A stretch of DNA of 64,000 nucleotides from Candidatus Heritagella gallinarum (GCA_904394685.1 CAJFNK010000001.1:16277-80276), one strand, 5' to 3'. Positions 52,735-61,784 are shown, counted from the stretch's first letter. Notes: generated from the letters alone by a model not told the origin. Made by a program: numbers and translations.

Positions 52735-53952
52735 ATGTATACATTTATCGAGGGCGGCGTAACCGCCGCACAGGGATTTACCGCTTCGGGCGTCCATTGC
52801 GGAATCCGCCGCAATAAATCAAAACGGGATCTGGCTCTGATCGCCAGTTCGGTTCCCTGCAATGCTGCGGGAATCTATACTCTCAACAAGGTAAAAGGCG
52901 CTCCCATTTTGGTGACAAAGCGTAACCTCCAAAACGGGATTGCACAAGCTGTGATCTGCAACAGCGGCAACGCCAACACCTGCAATGCCGACGGCGAGGA
53001 AAAAGCCTGGAGAATGTGCGAGATCGCCGGGCAGGCACTGGGACTCGATCCCTCTGATATTATCGTGGCTTCCACCGGCGTAATTGGCGAAATTCTTCCC
53101 ATCGAGCCCATTGAGCTGGGAACACCCGAAGCCGCCAAACAGCTCAACCGCTTTGGCAGCGCCGATGCAGCCGACGCTATCATGACCACCGATACCGTGC
53201 GGAAAGAAGTGGCTGTGGAGCTGGAGCTGGGCGGAAAAACCGTTCATATCGGCGGCATCGCCAAGGGAAGCGGCATGATTCACCCCAACATGGGCACCAT
53301 GCTCAGCTTTTTGACCACCGACGCCGCTATTTCTACCCCCATGCTGCAAAAGGCTTTGCAGGCCGCCGCTGACAAGAGCTTCAACATGGTGAGCATCGAC
53401 GGCGATACCTCTACCAACGACACCCTGACCATTATGGCAAACGGGCTTGCCGGAAACGAATTGATCGACAGTGAAAATGTGGATTTTGGCATGTTCTGTG
53501 AGGCGCTGGACGCTATGTGTGTACAGCTGGCCCGGATGATCGGCGGAGACGGCGAGGGTGCCAGCCGCCTGCTGGTGTGCAAACTCACCGGCGCCAAAGA
53601 CCTTGAAACCGCACGGGTGATCTCCAAAGCCGTGATCTGCTCCAGCTTGGTAAAAGCCGCTATGTTTGGCGCAGACGCCAACTGGGGACGTGTGCTGTGC
53701 GCTATCGGTTATTCCGGCGCAGAGGTGAACGTTGGCAAAGTGGACGTGGCCTTTGCCTCCAAAGCCGGGTGTGTGTCGGTGTGTAAAGACGGCGCCGGCA
53801 TCCCCTTTGACGAGGATGTTGCCAAAAAGGTGCTGCTGGAAAATGAAATTGATATCATCGTGGAGCTGCACGATGGCGACGGACACGCCGAAGCCTATGG
53901 CTGCGACTTGACTTATGAGTATGTACGCATCAACGGAGATTACCGTACCTGA
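52735..53952 (+). CDS. argJ: Glutamate N-acetyltransferase / amino-acid acetyltransferase
   Basis: A 405-residue self-cleaving ArgJ. The cleavage stretch is AKGSGMIHPNMGTMLSF, where the Thr after Gly becomes the N-terminal nucleophile of the beta chain; most ArgJ have Ala before it. Late motifs GADANWGRVLCAIGYSG and HDGDGHAEAYGCDLTYEYV fit the family. It recycles the acetyl group from N-acetylornithine to glutamate and so closes the cyclic arginine route; whether it also uses acetyl-CoA cannot be read. AAGGAGG precedes the ATG. Confidence 0.95.
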   Translation: MYTFIEGGVTAAQGFTASGVHCGIRRNKSKRDLALIASSVPCNAAGIYTLNKVKGAPILVTKRNLQNGIAQAVICNSGNANTCNADGEEKAWRMCEIAGQALGLDPSDIIVASTGVIGEILPIEPIELGTPEAAKQLNRFGSADAADAIMTTDTVRKEVAVELELGGKTVHIGGIAKGSGMIHPNMGTMLSFLTTDAAISTPMLQKALQAAADKSFNMVSIDGDTSTNDTLTIMANGLAGNELIDSENVDFGMFCEALDAMCVQLARMIGGDGEGASRLLVCKLTGAKDLETARVISKAVICSSLVKAAMFGADANWGRVLCAIGYSGAEVNVGKVDVAFASKAGCVSVCKDGAGIPFDEDVAKKVLLENEIDIIVELHDGDGHAEAYGCDLTYEYVRINGDYRT

Positions 53953-54012
53953 GAGATAAATATTGAGAGGCAGAACATCAATGAGAAAGGTATCAGGGAG
54001 AAAGGAATGGTT

Positions 54013-54879
54013 ATGAAGATGCAGATTTCCGATCAGGATCGGGCGCAGGTGCTGGTGCAGGCCCTGCCCTATATTCAAAAATATGCCGGAAAAACTATTG
54101 TGGTAAAATACGGCGGCAATGCCATGATTAACGAGGAACTCAAAAACGCTGTGATGAGCGATATTGTATTGATGCAGCTGGTTGGCATCAACGTGGTGCT
54201 GGTGCATGGCGGCGGCCCAGAGATCAGCGCCATGCTGAAAAAAATCGGCAAGGTGAGCAAGTTCATCAAGGGCATGCGCTATACCGATGAGGAAACCATG
54301 GAGATCGTACAGCAGGTGCTGGCAGGCAAGGTGAACAAGCAGCTGGTGCAGCATCTGGAGCAGCAGAGCGGCCGTGCCATGGGTCTGTGCGGCCTGGACG
54401 GCGGGATGCTCAAGGCCGACAAGCTGATTTCCGGCGAGGAAGACCTGGGCTTGGTGGGCGAAATCCGGGAAGTCAATACCACGATTATCGAAAACGCCAC
54501 CGCTGCCGGGTATATCCCGGTGATCGCCACTGTGGCAGGCGGCTATCACGGCGAGGTATATAATGTAAACGCCGATATCGCCGCCGCCCAGATCGCTACC
54601 AAGCTGGGCGCTCTAAAGTTAATCCTCATGACCGATGTGCGGGGGCTTCTCCGTGACAAGGATGATGAAGAAAGCATTATTCCCGTGGTGAATGTGAGCG
54701 AGGTGCCCAAGCTCCAGCGGCAGGGCATTATCAGCGGCGGGATGATCCCCAAAATCGACTGCTGCGTGGAGGCGGTGCGTCAGGGCGTGGAGCGTGCCCA
54801 CATTATCGATGGCCGCATCCCTCACTCCATCCTCATCGAGCTGTTCTCTGATGAGGGCATTGGAACCATGCTGTATTGA
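54013..54879 (+). CDS. argB: Acetylglutamate kinase
   Basis: A 288-residue amino acid kinase. It has VVKYGGNAMIN, VLVHGGGPEIS, GLCGLDGGML and ISGGMIPKIDCC. It phosphorylates N-acetylglutamate and is often the arginine-inhibited step. ATG 54013 lies six bases after AAAGGA; ATG 54007 behind GGGAG is an alternative adding two residues. Confidence 0.95.
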   Translation: MKMQISDQDRAQVLVQALPYIQKYAGKTIVVKYGGNAMINEELKNAVMSDIVLMQLVGINVVLVHGGGPEISAMLKKIGKVSKFIKGMRYTDEETMEIVQQVLAGKVNKQLVQHLEQQSGRAMGLCGLDGGMLKADKLISGEEDLGLVGEIREVNTTIIENATAAGYIPVIATVAGGYHGEVYNVNADIAAAQIATKLGALKLILMTDVRGLLRDKDDEESIIPVVNVSEVPKLQRQGIISGGMIPKIDCCVEAVRQGVERAHIIDGRIPHSILIELFSDEGIGTMLY

Positions 54880-54896
54880 ACCGGGAGGGTTTCGGG

Positions 54897-56081
54897 ATGA
54901 ATTTTGAACAGGTAAAGCAACAGGAACAAACCAACATGATGCACACCTATGGCCGGTTTCCCGTGGCGTTGGTAAAGGGAAAAGGCGTGGTTGCCTGGGA
55001 TACCGAGGGAAAAGATTACATAGACTTTACCAGCGGTATCGGCGTGAATGCGCTGGGCTGGTGTGACGAGGGCTGGGTGCAGGCTGTTTCCCGCCAGGCC
55101 GGGGAATTGCAGCACATTTCCAACCTGTATTATAACCCGGTGCAGACCCAGCTGGCAGAGGAGCTTTGTAAGGCGTCGGGACTTTCCAAGGTGTTCTTTG
55201 GCAACTCCGGCGCAGAGGCCAATGAATGTGCCATCAAGCTGGCAAGAAAATGGGGCATGGAGCAGTCCCCGGAGAAAAACCGGGTGGTTACGCTGCAAAA
55301 CTCCTTCCACGGGAGAACCGTCACCACGCTGGCCGCAACCGGGCAGGAGGAATTTCACAAGTGGTTCTTCCCCTTTACCGAGGGGTTTGATTATGCCCCC
55401 GCCAATGACCTTGACGCTGTGGAACAGGCCATTACCGATCAAACCTGCGCTGTGATGGTGGAGCTGATTCAGGGCGAAGGCGGCATGTTCCTGCTGGAAA
55501 AAGAGTTTGTACAGGGGCTGCGGAAGCTGTGTGACGAAAAGAACGTGCTGCTGCTGGTGGACGAGGTGCAGACCGGCGTTGGGCGTACCGGCGCTTTCTA
55601 TTGCTACCAGAACTTTGGGATTCTCCCCGATGTGGTGAGCAGTGCAAAGGGACTGGGCGGCGGCCTTCCGATTGGCGCCTGCCTGTGTGGTGAAAAGCTG
55701 CAAAACGTCCTGACTGGCGGCATGCACGGCTCCACATTTGGCGGAAACCCGATTGTGTGCGCTGCTGCGCTGGAAGTGCTTTCCCGTGTGAACCGGCCGG
55801 AATTTCTGGCAGAGGTAACCGAAAAGGGCGAATACTTCCGGGAGAAGCTCTGTAAGCTGCCGCATGTGGAGAATGTGCGGGGCATGGGCCTGATGATCGG
55901 CGCAGATGTGGCGGCTGATTTGGGAAAAACCGCCGGGAATGTGGCTTCGGCCTGCATCGAATCCGGCCTGCTGATTCTGACGGCTCATTCGGCGCTGCGC
56001 TTTTTGCCGCCGCTCACCATCACAAAAGAGGAAATCGACAAGGGGCTGGCACGGCTGAAAGCGGTGCTGGAAAGCCTGTGA
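54897..56081 (+). CDS. argD: Acetylornithine aminotransferase
   Basis: A 394-residue class III aminotransferase. It has FFGNSGAEANECAIKLAR, NSFHGRT, VDEVQTGVGRTG and the PLP-lysine site SAKGLGGGLPIGA. It makes N-acetylornithine using glutamate. ATG 54897 follows GGGAGG by eight bases; it lies 17 bases after argB. Confidence 0.95.
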   Translation: MNFEQVKQQEQTNMMHTYGRFPVALVKGKGVVAWDTEGKDYIDFTSGIGVNALGWCDEGWVQAVSRQAGELQHISNLYYNPVQTQLAEELCKASGLSKVFFGNSGAEANECAIKLARKWGMEQSPEKNRVVTLQNSFHGRTVTTLAATGQEEFHKWFFPFTEGFDYAPANDLDAVEQAITDQTCAVMVELIQGEGGMFLLEKEFVQGLRKLCDEKNVLLLVDEVQTGVGRTGAFYCYQNFGILPDVVSSAKGLGGGLPIGACLCGEKLQNVLTGGMHGSTFGGNPIVCAAALEVLSRVNRPEFLAEVTEKGEYFREKLCKLPHVENVRGMGLMIGADVAADLGKTAGNVASACIESGLLILTAHSALRFLPPLTITKEEIDKGLARLKAVLESL

Positions 56082-56133
56082 ACCGGATTTGTGAGGACAA
56101 TGTTTTAAGATAGAATTTGCTCAAAAACAAGAT

Positions 56134-56159
56134 GGGCGCACACATCGGTGCGCCCCTAC
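56134..56159 (+). repeat. Interspersed GGGCGC palindrome, copy 6
   Basis: GGGCGCAC-ACATCG-GTGCGCCC then CTAC, between argD and argF. Same family as the copies around hypD. Confidence 0.85.
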
Positions 56160-56199
56160 GGGATAAACAACAACAATTTATATAAGGGAGGTCATCCTG

Positions 56200-57108
56200 A
56201 TGAAACATCTTTTGAAAATGCTCGATCTCACAACCGAGGAGATCATTGATTTGCTGAACCTTGCCGACCAGCTGAAATATGAACTCAAGCACGGCATTGA
56301 GCATTACCACCTGCGGGGCAAGACCCTGGGCATGATCTTTGAAAAATCCTCTACCCGCACCCGTGTTTCGTTTGAAACCGGCATGTACCAGCTGGGCGGC
56401 CATGCCCTGTTCCTCTCCTCAAAAGACCTGCAAATCGGACGTGGTGAAGCGGTGCAGGATACGGCACGGGTGCTTTCCCGCTATCTGGACGGCATCATGA
56501 TCCGCACCTTTGAGCAGTCTGAGGTAGAGGCGCTGGTGGAATATGGCTCCATTCCGATCATCAATGGCCTCACTGACTTTTCCCATCCCTGCCAGATCCT
56601 TGCCGACCTGATGACCATCCGGGAATATAAGGGCACGCTGGAAGGGCTGAAAATGTGCTTTATCGGCGACGGCAACAATATGATGAACTCCCTGATCGTG
56701 GGCTGCCTGAAAACCGGCATGCAAGTTGCCGTGGCCTGCCCCGAAGGATACCGTCCGCCGCAGGTGATTTTGGACTTTGCTGCTGAATATGGCGACAAGT
56801 TCTTTATGACCGATAAGCTGATGGAAGCCGCCGTGGATGCCGACGTGGTGATTACCGATGTGTGGACTTCGATGGGACAGGAAGAAGAAAGAGCCGCCCG
56901 TGAAGCAGCCTTTGCCGGGTATCAGATCAACGCTGAGCTGATGGCCAAGGCACACAGTGATGCGCTGGTGCTGCACTGCCTGCCCGCCCACCGTGGCGAG
57001 GAGATCACCGCCGATGTGTTTGAAGCTCATGCTGCCGAAATCTTTGACGAAGCCGAAAACCGTCTGCATGCTCAGAAAGCGGTACTGGTACGCACGATGA
57101 AGGGATAA
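56200..57108 (+). CDS. argF: Ornithine carbamoyltransferase
   Basis: A 302-residue transcarbamylase. Carbamoyl-phosphate site STRTR at 51-55; FSHPCQILADLMT; ornithine site VWTSMGQ and HCLPAHRGEE. It makes citrulline from ornithine. GGGAGG lies before ATG 56200. A terminator closes the arginine gene set. Confidence 0.97.
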   Translation: MKHLLKMLDLTTEEIIDLLNLADQLKYELKHGIEHYHLRGKTLGMIFEKSSTRTRVSFETGMYQLGGHALFLSSKDLQIGRGEAVQDTARVLSRYLDGIMIRTFEQSEVEALVEYGSIPIINGLTDFSHPCQILADLMTIREYKGTLEGLKMCFIGDGNNMMNSLIVGCLKTGMQVAVACPEGYRPPQVILDFAAEYGDKFFMTDKLMEAAVDADVVITDVWTSMGQEEERAAREAAFAGYQINAELMAKAHSDALVLHCLPAHRGEEITADVFEAHAAEIFDEAENRLHAQKAVLVRTMKG

Positions 57109-57126
57109 TCTTTCTAATAATAAGTA

Positions 57127-57161
57127 ACATCCCCGGAGCGTTTTGCTTCCGGGGATGTTTT
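57127..57161 (+). terminator. Terminator after argF
   Basis: ACATCCCCGGA ... TCCGGGGATGT stem (57127-57157) then TTTT. Confidence 0.85.
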
Positions 57162-57165
57162 GCGC

Positions 57166-57489
57166 TTATTCAGTTTCAAAGGTGATGGAAGCATCTCTGG
57201 GCAGTGCCAACCCGCAGGCGACTTCTGCCGCTTTGAGGATTCCTGCCAAGGTGGGGCAGGCGCAATGTCCGGGGAAATGCTCGCTGGCATACTCATAAAG
57301 AGGGCCGGTGCCGGGTTTTCCCAGACACAGCTCATAGCCGTCAAAGGTGTCTCCCAACGCTTCCATCATCTGGCGGACAGCGCTGCACCCGGATTTGACC
57401 CGCAGCGTAACTTCCATGCCGTCTTCGGACTCTGCTTCCACGGTGGTGACCAGGCCGCAGACGCCGGGGTTGATGGTGACTTTTGTCAT
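57166..57489 (-). CDS. Small conserved Cys-containing protein (DUF6951-like)
   Basis: A 107-residue soluble protein: MTKVTINPGVCGLVTTVEAE, then RVKSGCSAVRQMMEALG, GYELCLGKPG, HFPGHCACPTLAGILKAAEV. Five Cys (in VCG, GCS, LCL, CAC) could bind a metal or Fe-S cluster. The pattern resembles the small DUF6951 proteins of clostridia and methanogens, with no known role. ATG 57489 has GGGAGG upstream; longer in-frame starts are not supported. A perfect 20-bp palindrome lies about 30 bases upstream (57520-57539). Confidence 0.7.
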   Translation of the reverse strand: MTKVTINPGVCGLVTTVEAESEDGMEVTLRVKSGCSAVRQMMEALGDTFDGYELCLGKPGTGPLYEYASEHFPGHCACPTLAGILKAAEVACGLALPRDASITFETE

Positions 57490-57519
57490 ATCAATTCCTC
57501 CCTGATGTAAATTGAAAAG

Positions 57520-57539
57520 ATATTCTTTTGAAAGAATAT
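57520..57539. promoter_or_regulatory. Perfect 20-bp palindrome, operator candidate
   Basis: ATATTCTTT-TG-AAAGAATAT, upstream of the small Cys protein gene. Confidence 0.5.
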
Positions 57540-57553
57540 TCATACCATACCGC

Positions 57554-57602
57554 AAAGTCCGGAAAATGCCTTGTAACATTTCCCGGACTTTTGTATTTTT
57601 TT
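57554..57602 (+). terminator. Orphan terminator-like hairpin
   Basis: AAAGTCCGG-AAAATG pairs with CATTT-CCCGGACTTT (57577-57591), then TGTATTTTTTT. It points along the plus strand, where no gene ends. Confidence 0.55.
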
Positions 57603-57696
57603 GACTTTTTGTTGGTGTGAGAAAAAATAAATCATTGATGCCATAAGAAACCATTGGATAGAGTTGAAAAAACTGGTATCAACTTTCAAATTTTTC

Positions 57697-57725
57697 TTGA
57701 AAACTTCATAATTTATAGTTATAAT
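57697..57725 (+). promoter_or_regulatory. Promoter of phosphoribosyltransferase gene
   Basis: TTGAAA (57697-57702), 17 bases, TATAAT (57720-57725). Confidence 0.7.
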
Positions 57726-57783
57726 AATAAAAAATACCCGATTGTCCTGGTTTTCACAGACAGCGGGCCGGGAGGCTATTGCT

Positions 57784-58422
57784 ATGGAAGAACGCACCTT
57801 CAAGATTACGTCAAAAAACAGCAATGTTCCGTTGAAGATTGCTCACGGTCATTTTGCAACCAACCATTCCCACGTCAACTACTATATCGACATGACAACT
57901 CTTAAGACCCGCCAGAGCGAGGCCGAGGCCGCCGCCAAAGCGCTGGTCCCTCATTATATTGCCAATACAGTAGTGGATACCATCGTCTGTCTGGACGGTA
58001 CGCAGGTAATCGGCGCTTATCTGGCGCAGGAGCTGAACCGTTCCGGCTTTATGTCGATCAATGCACACCAGACGATTTATGTAGTTACGCCCGAATACGA
58101 TGCCAACGGGCAGATGATTTTCCGGGATAACATCCAGCCCATGATTCGAGGAAAGCATGTACTGATCCTCATGGCGTCAGTTACCACTGGTATCACGGTT
58201 CGCAAGAGCGCTGAGTGTATCCAATATTACGGCGGAATTGCCGCCGGGGTTTCTGCGATCTTTAGTGCTGTGGAAGAAGTGGAAGGCATGCGTGTCAATG
58301 CTATTTTCGATCAGGACGACGTGCCCGGATACGAAACCTATACCAGCCACGAGTGCCCGATGTGCCAGCAGGGGCAGAGGGTAGATGCACTGGTCAACAG
58401 CTACGGCTATTCTAAACTCTGA
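57784..58422 (+). CDS. Orotate phosphoribosyltransferase-like protein
   Basis: A 212-residue PRTase-fold protein. It has TIVCLDGTQVIGAYLAQEL, the GKHVLILMASVTTGITVRKS stretch in place of the classical PRPP loop, and a C-terminal CPMCQQGQRVDALVNSYGY typical of stand-alone PyrE-like proteins. The acidic pair usual in the PRPP loop is not seen (LMASVTTG), so true orotate activity is doubtful; it may be a binding or salvage protein. ATG 57784 follows GGGAGG. It is monocistronic. Confidence 0.78.
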   Translation: MEERTFKITSKNSNVPLKIAHGHFATNHSHVNYYIDMTTLKTRQSEAEAAAKALVPHYIANTVVDTIVCLDGTQVIGAYLAQELNRSGFMSINAHQTIYVVTPEYDANGQMIFRDNIQPMIRGKHVLILMASVTTGITVRKSAECIQYYGGIAAGVSAIFSAVEEVEGMRVNAIFDQDDVPGYETYTSHECPMCQQGQRVDALVNSYGYSKL

Positions 58423-58431
58423 AAAACAACG

Positions 58432-58462
58432 AAAAGGCGCTGCATATTGCGGCGCCTTTTTT
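58432..58462 (+). terminator. Terminator after phosphoribosyltransferase-like gene
   Basis: AAAAGGCGC (58432-58440) and GCGCCTTTT (58452-58460), loop TGCATATTGCG, TT after. Confidence 0.8.
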
Positions 58463-58564
58463 GTGCCAAAATAAAGGAAAAGAGAAAGTACAGGCTGGTT
58501 TCAGCAGGAAAAGTGTGGTATAATAAACGAAATACGCCAAAATGCAGCATGTAGAAAGGAAGAG

Positions 58565-59383
58565 ATGCGTGTGAGGATTCGTCGCCGTCCGGTGAAAGTC
58601 TGGCAGGTTATTGTGATTGCCGGAGTAGTTGTGGCAGTGTTCCTGGTGATGGCTTTGATGCAGAGCAATTATAATGTTCCTTATAATGACGATCCCTTTT
58701 CTCAGGCGGCGCTGGAAAAGATTCAGAGTTTGGCGGGGACTGATGACGATCTCTATGCCTATGATATGACCTATAATGACAGTGAGGATGAAACCTTTGT
58801 GGTTTCCCTTTCCGGCCCTGCTAATAATGGCAGGCGTCAGAACTGGAACCTGATCTGTTTTGCCAAGGACGGGCAGATGCCCTATCGTATGGAAAAAAAG
58901 GATACCCCTGTTTCTATACCGGAAGGGGCGGTGCCGCTTTCTGGTTTATTCGACCAGATGCGTCTTTTCCGTTCCAATCAGCAGGAAGTGTTTGGCCTGT
59001 TTGAAAAAGAGAAGAAAGTGCAGGAAGGGGAATCGGCGGTTCAGTTGGATTTGCGTGACCGGTTTGGGGAAACCGACCTGCTTACCCGCCGGGTGTCGCC
59101 GGCCGCTTTGACCGAAGCCTCGTCGCAGGAGAGCGCCGAAGAAACCCCGAAGCCCAAAGAGGAAGATCAGGCGGAACAGGGGATTGAAGAAACCCGGATT
59201 GCACTGACAGAAGAAATCAAGGGGATTTCTACCGTGACGGTTTCAAAAGATGGGGTGGAGCAGACTGCATACCAGCCCGGAGATTGCGGCGAAAACAGCT
59301 TTTTGCTGTATCGCAGCAGCTTGCAGGAAAAGCAGTGGGAAGAAACCCTGCTGGCGGTGGTGAATCTCGAAACAAAGGAGTGA
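58565..59383 (+). CDS. Membrane-anchored protein of unknown function
   Basis: A 272-residue protein. A basic start (MRVRIRRRPVKVW) leads into one TM segment at about 13-32, then an extracytoplasmic region of 240 residues with a Glu/Pro-rich linker (SSQESAEETPKPKEEDQAEQ). I do not recognise a family. A TATAAT with an extended TG lies at 58519-58524. It is followed after four bases by hflX, so the two are probably co-transcribed. Confidence 0.75.
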   Translation: MRVRIRRRPVKVWQVIVIAGVVVAVFLVMALMQSNYNVPYNDDPFSQAALEKIQSLAGTDDDLYAYDMTYNDSEDETFVVSLSGPANNGRRQNWNLICFAKDGQMPYRMEKKDTPVSIPEGAVPLSGLFDQMRLFRSNQQEVFGLFEKEKKVQEGESAVQLDLRDRFGETDLLTRRVSPAALTEASSQESAEETPKPKEEDQAEQGIEETRIALTEEIKGISTVTVSKDGVEQTAYQPGDCGENSFLLYRSSLQEKQWEETLLAVVNLETKE

Positions 59384-59387
59384 CACA

Positions 59388-60677
59388 ATGCCCAGAGAAT
59401 GGACGACACAGGAGGAACAGCCGGAGCGGGCGCTGCTGGTGTCGTTGGATACCGGCGAGTTTGATGCACAGGCTTCGCTGGATGAATTATATGAATTGGT
59501 AAAGAGTGCAGGCGCCGACCCGGTGGCCTCGGTGATGCAAAAGCGCCCTGCACCGGATACGGCCTGCTGTGTGGGCTCTGGAATGTTGCAGGAGATCGCA
59601 GAGACCTGCCGGATACAGGAAATCGACCTGCTGGTGTTTGACCGGGAGCTGAGTCCCACCCAGATCCGCAACATTGAGGATTGCACCGAAACCCATGTGG
59701 TAGACCGCACGATGCTGATTCTGGATATATTTGCCCAGCGTGCCCGCAGCAACGAAGGGAAGTTGCAGGTAGAGCTGGCACAGCTCAAATATATGCTTCC
59801 CCGCCTTTATGGAAAGGGGCTGCAAATGTCCCGGCTGGGCGGCGGTATTGGCACCAGAGGCCCCGGCGAAACTAAGCTGGAAAGCGACCGGCGGCATATC
59901 CGGCGCAGAATCTCGGCGTTGCGGGAGCAGCTGGCACTGGTAGAAAAGCGCCGGGAGCAGGTGCGCCGCCGCCGTCAGAAAGACGGGGTGGTCACAGTGG
60001 CGCTGGTGGGTTATACCAATGCCGGAAAAAGCACCCTGATGAATCAGCTCACCCAGGCAGGGGTTTTGGCTGAGGACAAGCTGTTTGCTACCCTTGACCC
60101 TACGGCCCGTGCCTTAAAGCTGCCGGGCGGGAAAACCGTGATGCTCATCGATACAGTCGGACTGGTGCGGCGGCTGCCCCACCATCTGGTAGAAGCCTTC
60201 CGTTCCACACTGGAACAGGCGGCAGAGGCAGATATCATTCTGAATGTCTGCGATGCTTCCAGTCCGGAGGCACGGGTGCATCTGGACGTTACGGCTTCGC
60301 TGCTGGCAGAGCTGGGCTGCAAGGATACGCCGGTCATCCCGGTGATGAATAAATGCGATCTGGTTCCGGCGCTGATGGATTGTCCCTCTGTGGGGGAAGG
60401 TGTGCGGATCAGCGCCCTGCATGGCGGCGGAATCGACAAGCTGCTGGAAGCGGTGGAACAGGCGCTGCCCGAAAAGATGAAACAGGTTCGTCTGTTGCTT
60501 CCGTTTTCACAGGCCGGGCTGGCGGCTCGTATCCGGCGGGAAGGGGAAGTATTGACGGAGGAATATGTGGCGGAGGGGCTGCGTATCGATGCCAGTATCC
60601 CGCCTTCACTCAGCGCATTGGTAGAAGCGTTTGAAATTCCGGCACCGGAAGAAAGCGCCGGGGAAACAGGAGATTGA
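59388..60677 (+). CDS. hflX: Ribosome-associated GTPase HflX
   Basis: A 429-residue GTPase. The N-terminal HflX domain has VFDRELSPTQIRNIE and the glycine-rich GGGIGTRGPGETKLE; the G domain has GYTNAGKST, DTVGLVRRLP and NKCD. HflX splits or rescues stalled ribosomes under stress. It lies four bases after the anchored protein gene and 17 before a membrane protein gene. Confidence 0.95.
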   Translation: MPREWTTQEEQPERALLVSLDTGEFDAQASLDELYELVKSAGADPVASVMQKRPAPDTACCVGSGMLQEIAETCRIQEIDLLVFDRELSPTQIRNIEDCTETHVVDRTMLILDIFAQRARSNEGKLQVELAQLKYMLPRLYGKGLQMSRLGGGIGTRGPGETKLESDRRHIRRRISALREQLALVEKRREQVRRRRQKDGVVTVALVGYTNAGKSTLMNQLTQAGVLAEDKLFATLDPTARALKLPGGKTVMLIDTVGLVRRLPHHLVEAFRSTLEQAAEADIILNVCDASSPEARVHLDVTASLLAELGCKDTPVIPVMNKCDLVPALMDCPSVGEGVRISALHGGGIDKLLEAVEQALPEKMKQVRLLLPFSQAGLAARIRREGEVLTEEYVAEGLRIDASIPPSLSALVEAFEIPAPEESAGETGD

Positions 60678-60694
60678 CAAAAGGTGGTATTGAG

Positions 60695-61213
60695 ATGAGA
60701 GGACAGGAACTGAATCTTCGTACCGTGCAGTATCCTCACCCGTTGGGATGGCTGCGCCGGTACAGTACGGTAGGACTTCCGGCGCTGGCGCTGCTGGTGC
60801 TTGGATATTCGGTGTGCATGTTTTTTGCACCCAGAGCGGTATTTGGAAAACTGAAGCTGCTGGTTGTGATTTCGGGCCTGCTGCTATTTTGCCTGCTGGC
60901 GATAACGTATCTGTTTTTCCGGGATTATCGGCTGCCGGGATATTATCTGCATGTGGTGTCGGTGCCGGTTTCGGCGTTGTTTTGGGGAACAGCGGCGTTT
61001 GTGTTTACGCCCAGACCGGTTCAGGCGGCAGCATATGTGTGGCTTTCAGCCGGAGTGCTGGTGCTGGGGGTTTTCAATCTGTTTTATCTGCGCAGACGCA
61101 GAGATCTCTTTGCACGCCGGGATTGGAAAACCACGGTGTTTTCAAAAGAGGACTGGCAAACTGTAAAAACGCCCACTGCAAAACACGCTTTGCAGCCGGG
61201 AAAAGTGCGATAA
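60695..61213 (+). CDS. Four-helix membrane protein of unknown function
   Basis: A 172-residue protein with four predicted TM helices (about 28-46, 56-75, 87-107, 112-130), then a basic cytoplasmic tail (RRRRDLFARRDWKTTVFSKE). No family recognised. ATG 60695 follows AAAGGTGG by seven bases; the upstream TTG is rejected. It is the last gene of the hflX unit. Confidence 0.75.
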   Translation: MRGQELNLRTVQYPHPLGWLRRYSTVGLPALALLVLGYSVCMFFAPRAVFGKLKLLVVISGLLLFCLLAITYLFFRDYRLPGYYLHVVSVPVSALFWGTAAFVFTPRPVQAAAYVWLSAGVLVLGVFNLFYLRRRRDLFARRDWKTTVFSKEDWQTVKTPTAKHALQPGKVR

Positions 61214-61216
61214 CAG

Positions 61217-61256
61217 AAAATGCTCCCTGCCGGGTGAACCGGTGGGGAGCATTTTT
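61217..61256 (+). terminator. Terminator after hflX unit
   Basis: AAAATGCTCCC (61217-61227) pairs with GGGAGCATTTT (61245-61255), inner CCGG/CCGG. Confidence 0.8.
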
Positions 61257-61265
61257 GATAACAGG

Positions 61266-61784
61266 TTAAAAATGGAGCTGAAGTTCAAAGGGGGAGGGCG
61301 GTGCGCCGGGAAGCTCGTCATTCAGGTTTTGGATGTCCAGATGTTTTTTCTCTGCATATTGTACGGTAAAGGCAGTCCCGCCTTTTGGGGCGGTGAGATA
61401 GCAGATGCAATATTCACTGCAATCGACCATGGCCCGGTTGCGTGCATAAAAGCAGCCCCGGTGATAAAACGGAGAAGCATATTCTTTTTCTGAATCCCGA
61501 AAAGCTCGCTTTTGTTCGTCGGACCAATGGGCTTCGATGCCCTGATAGGGAAGATACAGCAGCAGGACAAAAGGCTTTTCGGGAAATTCCTGCCGCATGG
61601 ATTGAATGACTTCGCCGGCCATCTGGTCAAAGCCGTGAGCGCCGCCTATACAAAAGCGGGTGCAATTGCGTTCGGTAATCAGCTTGCGGACAGCGTTTTC
61701 GAGCGCCTGCCGCAGGGGCTGATCGTATTCTGGAGGAATTTTGCGATGCCCGGTAAAGCAGCAGGTTACAGGTTCCAAATCCAT
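61266..61784 (-). CDS. SLOG-superfamily protein (YpsA/DUF1273-like)
   Basis: A 172-residue Rossmann-like protein. It starts with CCFTGHRKIPPEYD and has FCIGGAHGFDQMAGEVI, VLLLYLPYQG, and a late LTAPKGGTAFTVQYAEKK, the nucleotide-pocket pattern of the SLOG group to which YpsA belongs. The ligand and role are unknown; related proteins bind nucleotides or nucleotide derivatives. It is convergent with the hflX unit. Confidence 0.82.
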   Translation of the reverse strand: MDLEPVTCCFTGHRKIPPEYDQPLRQALENAVRKLITERNCTRFCIGGAHGFDQMAGEVIQSMRQEFPEKPFVLLLYLPYQGIEAHWSDEQKRAFRDSEKEYASPFYHRGCFYARNRAMVDCSEYCICYLTAPKGGTAFTVQYAEKKHLDIQNLNDELPGAPPSPFELQLHF

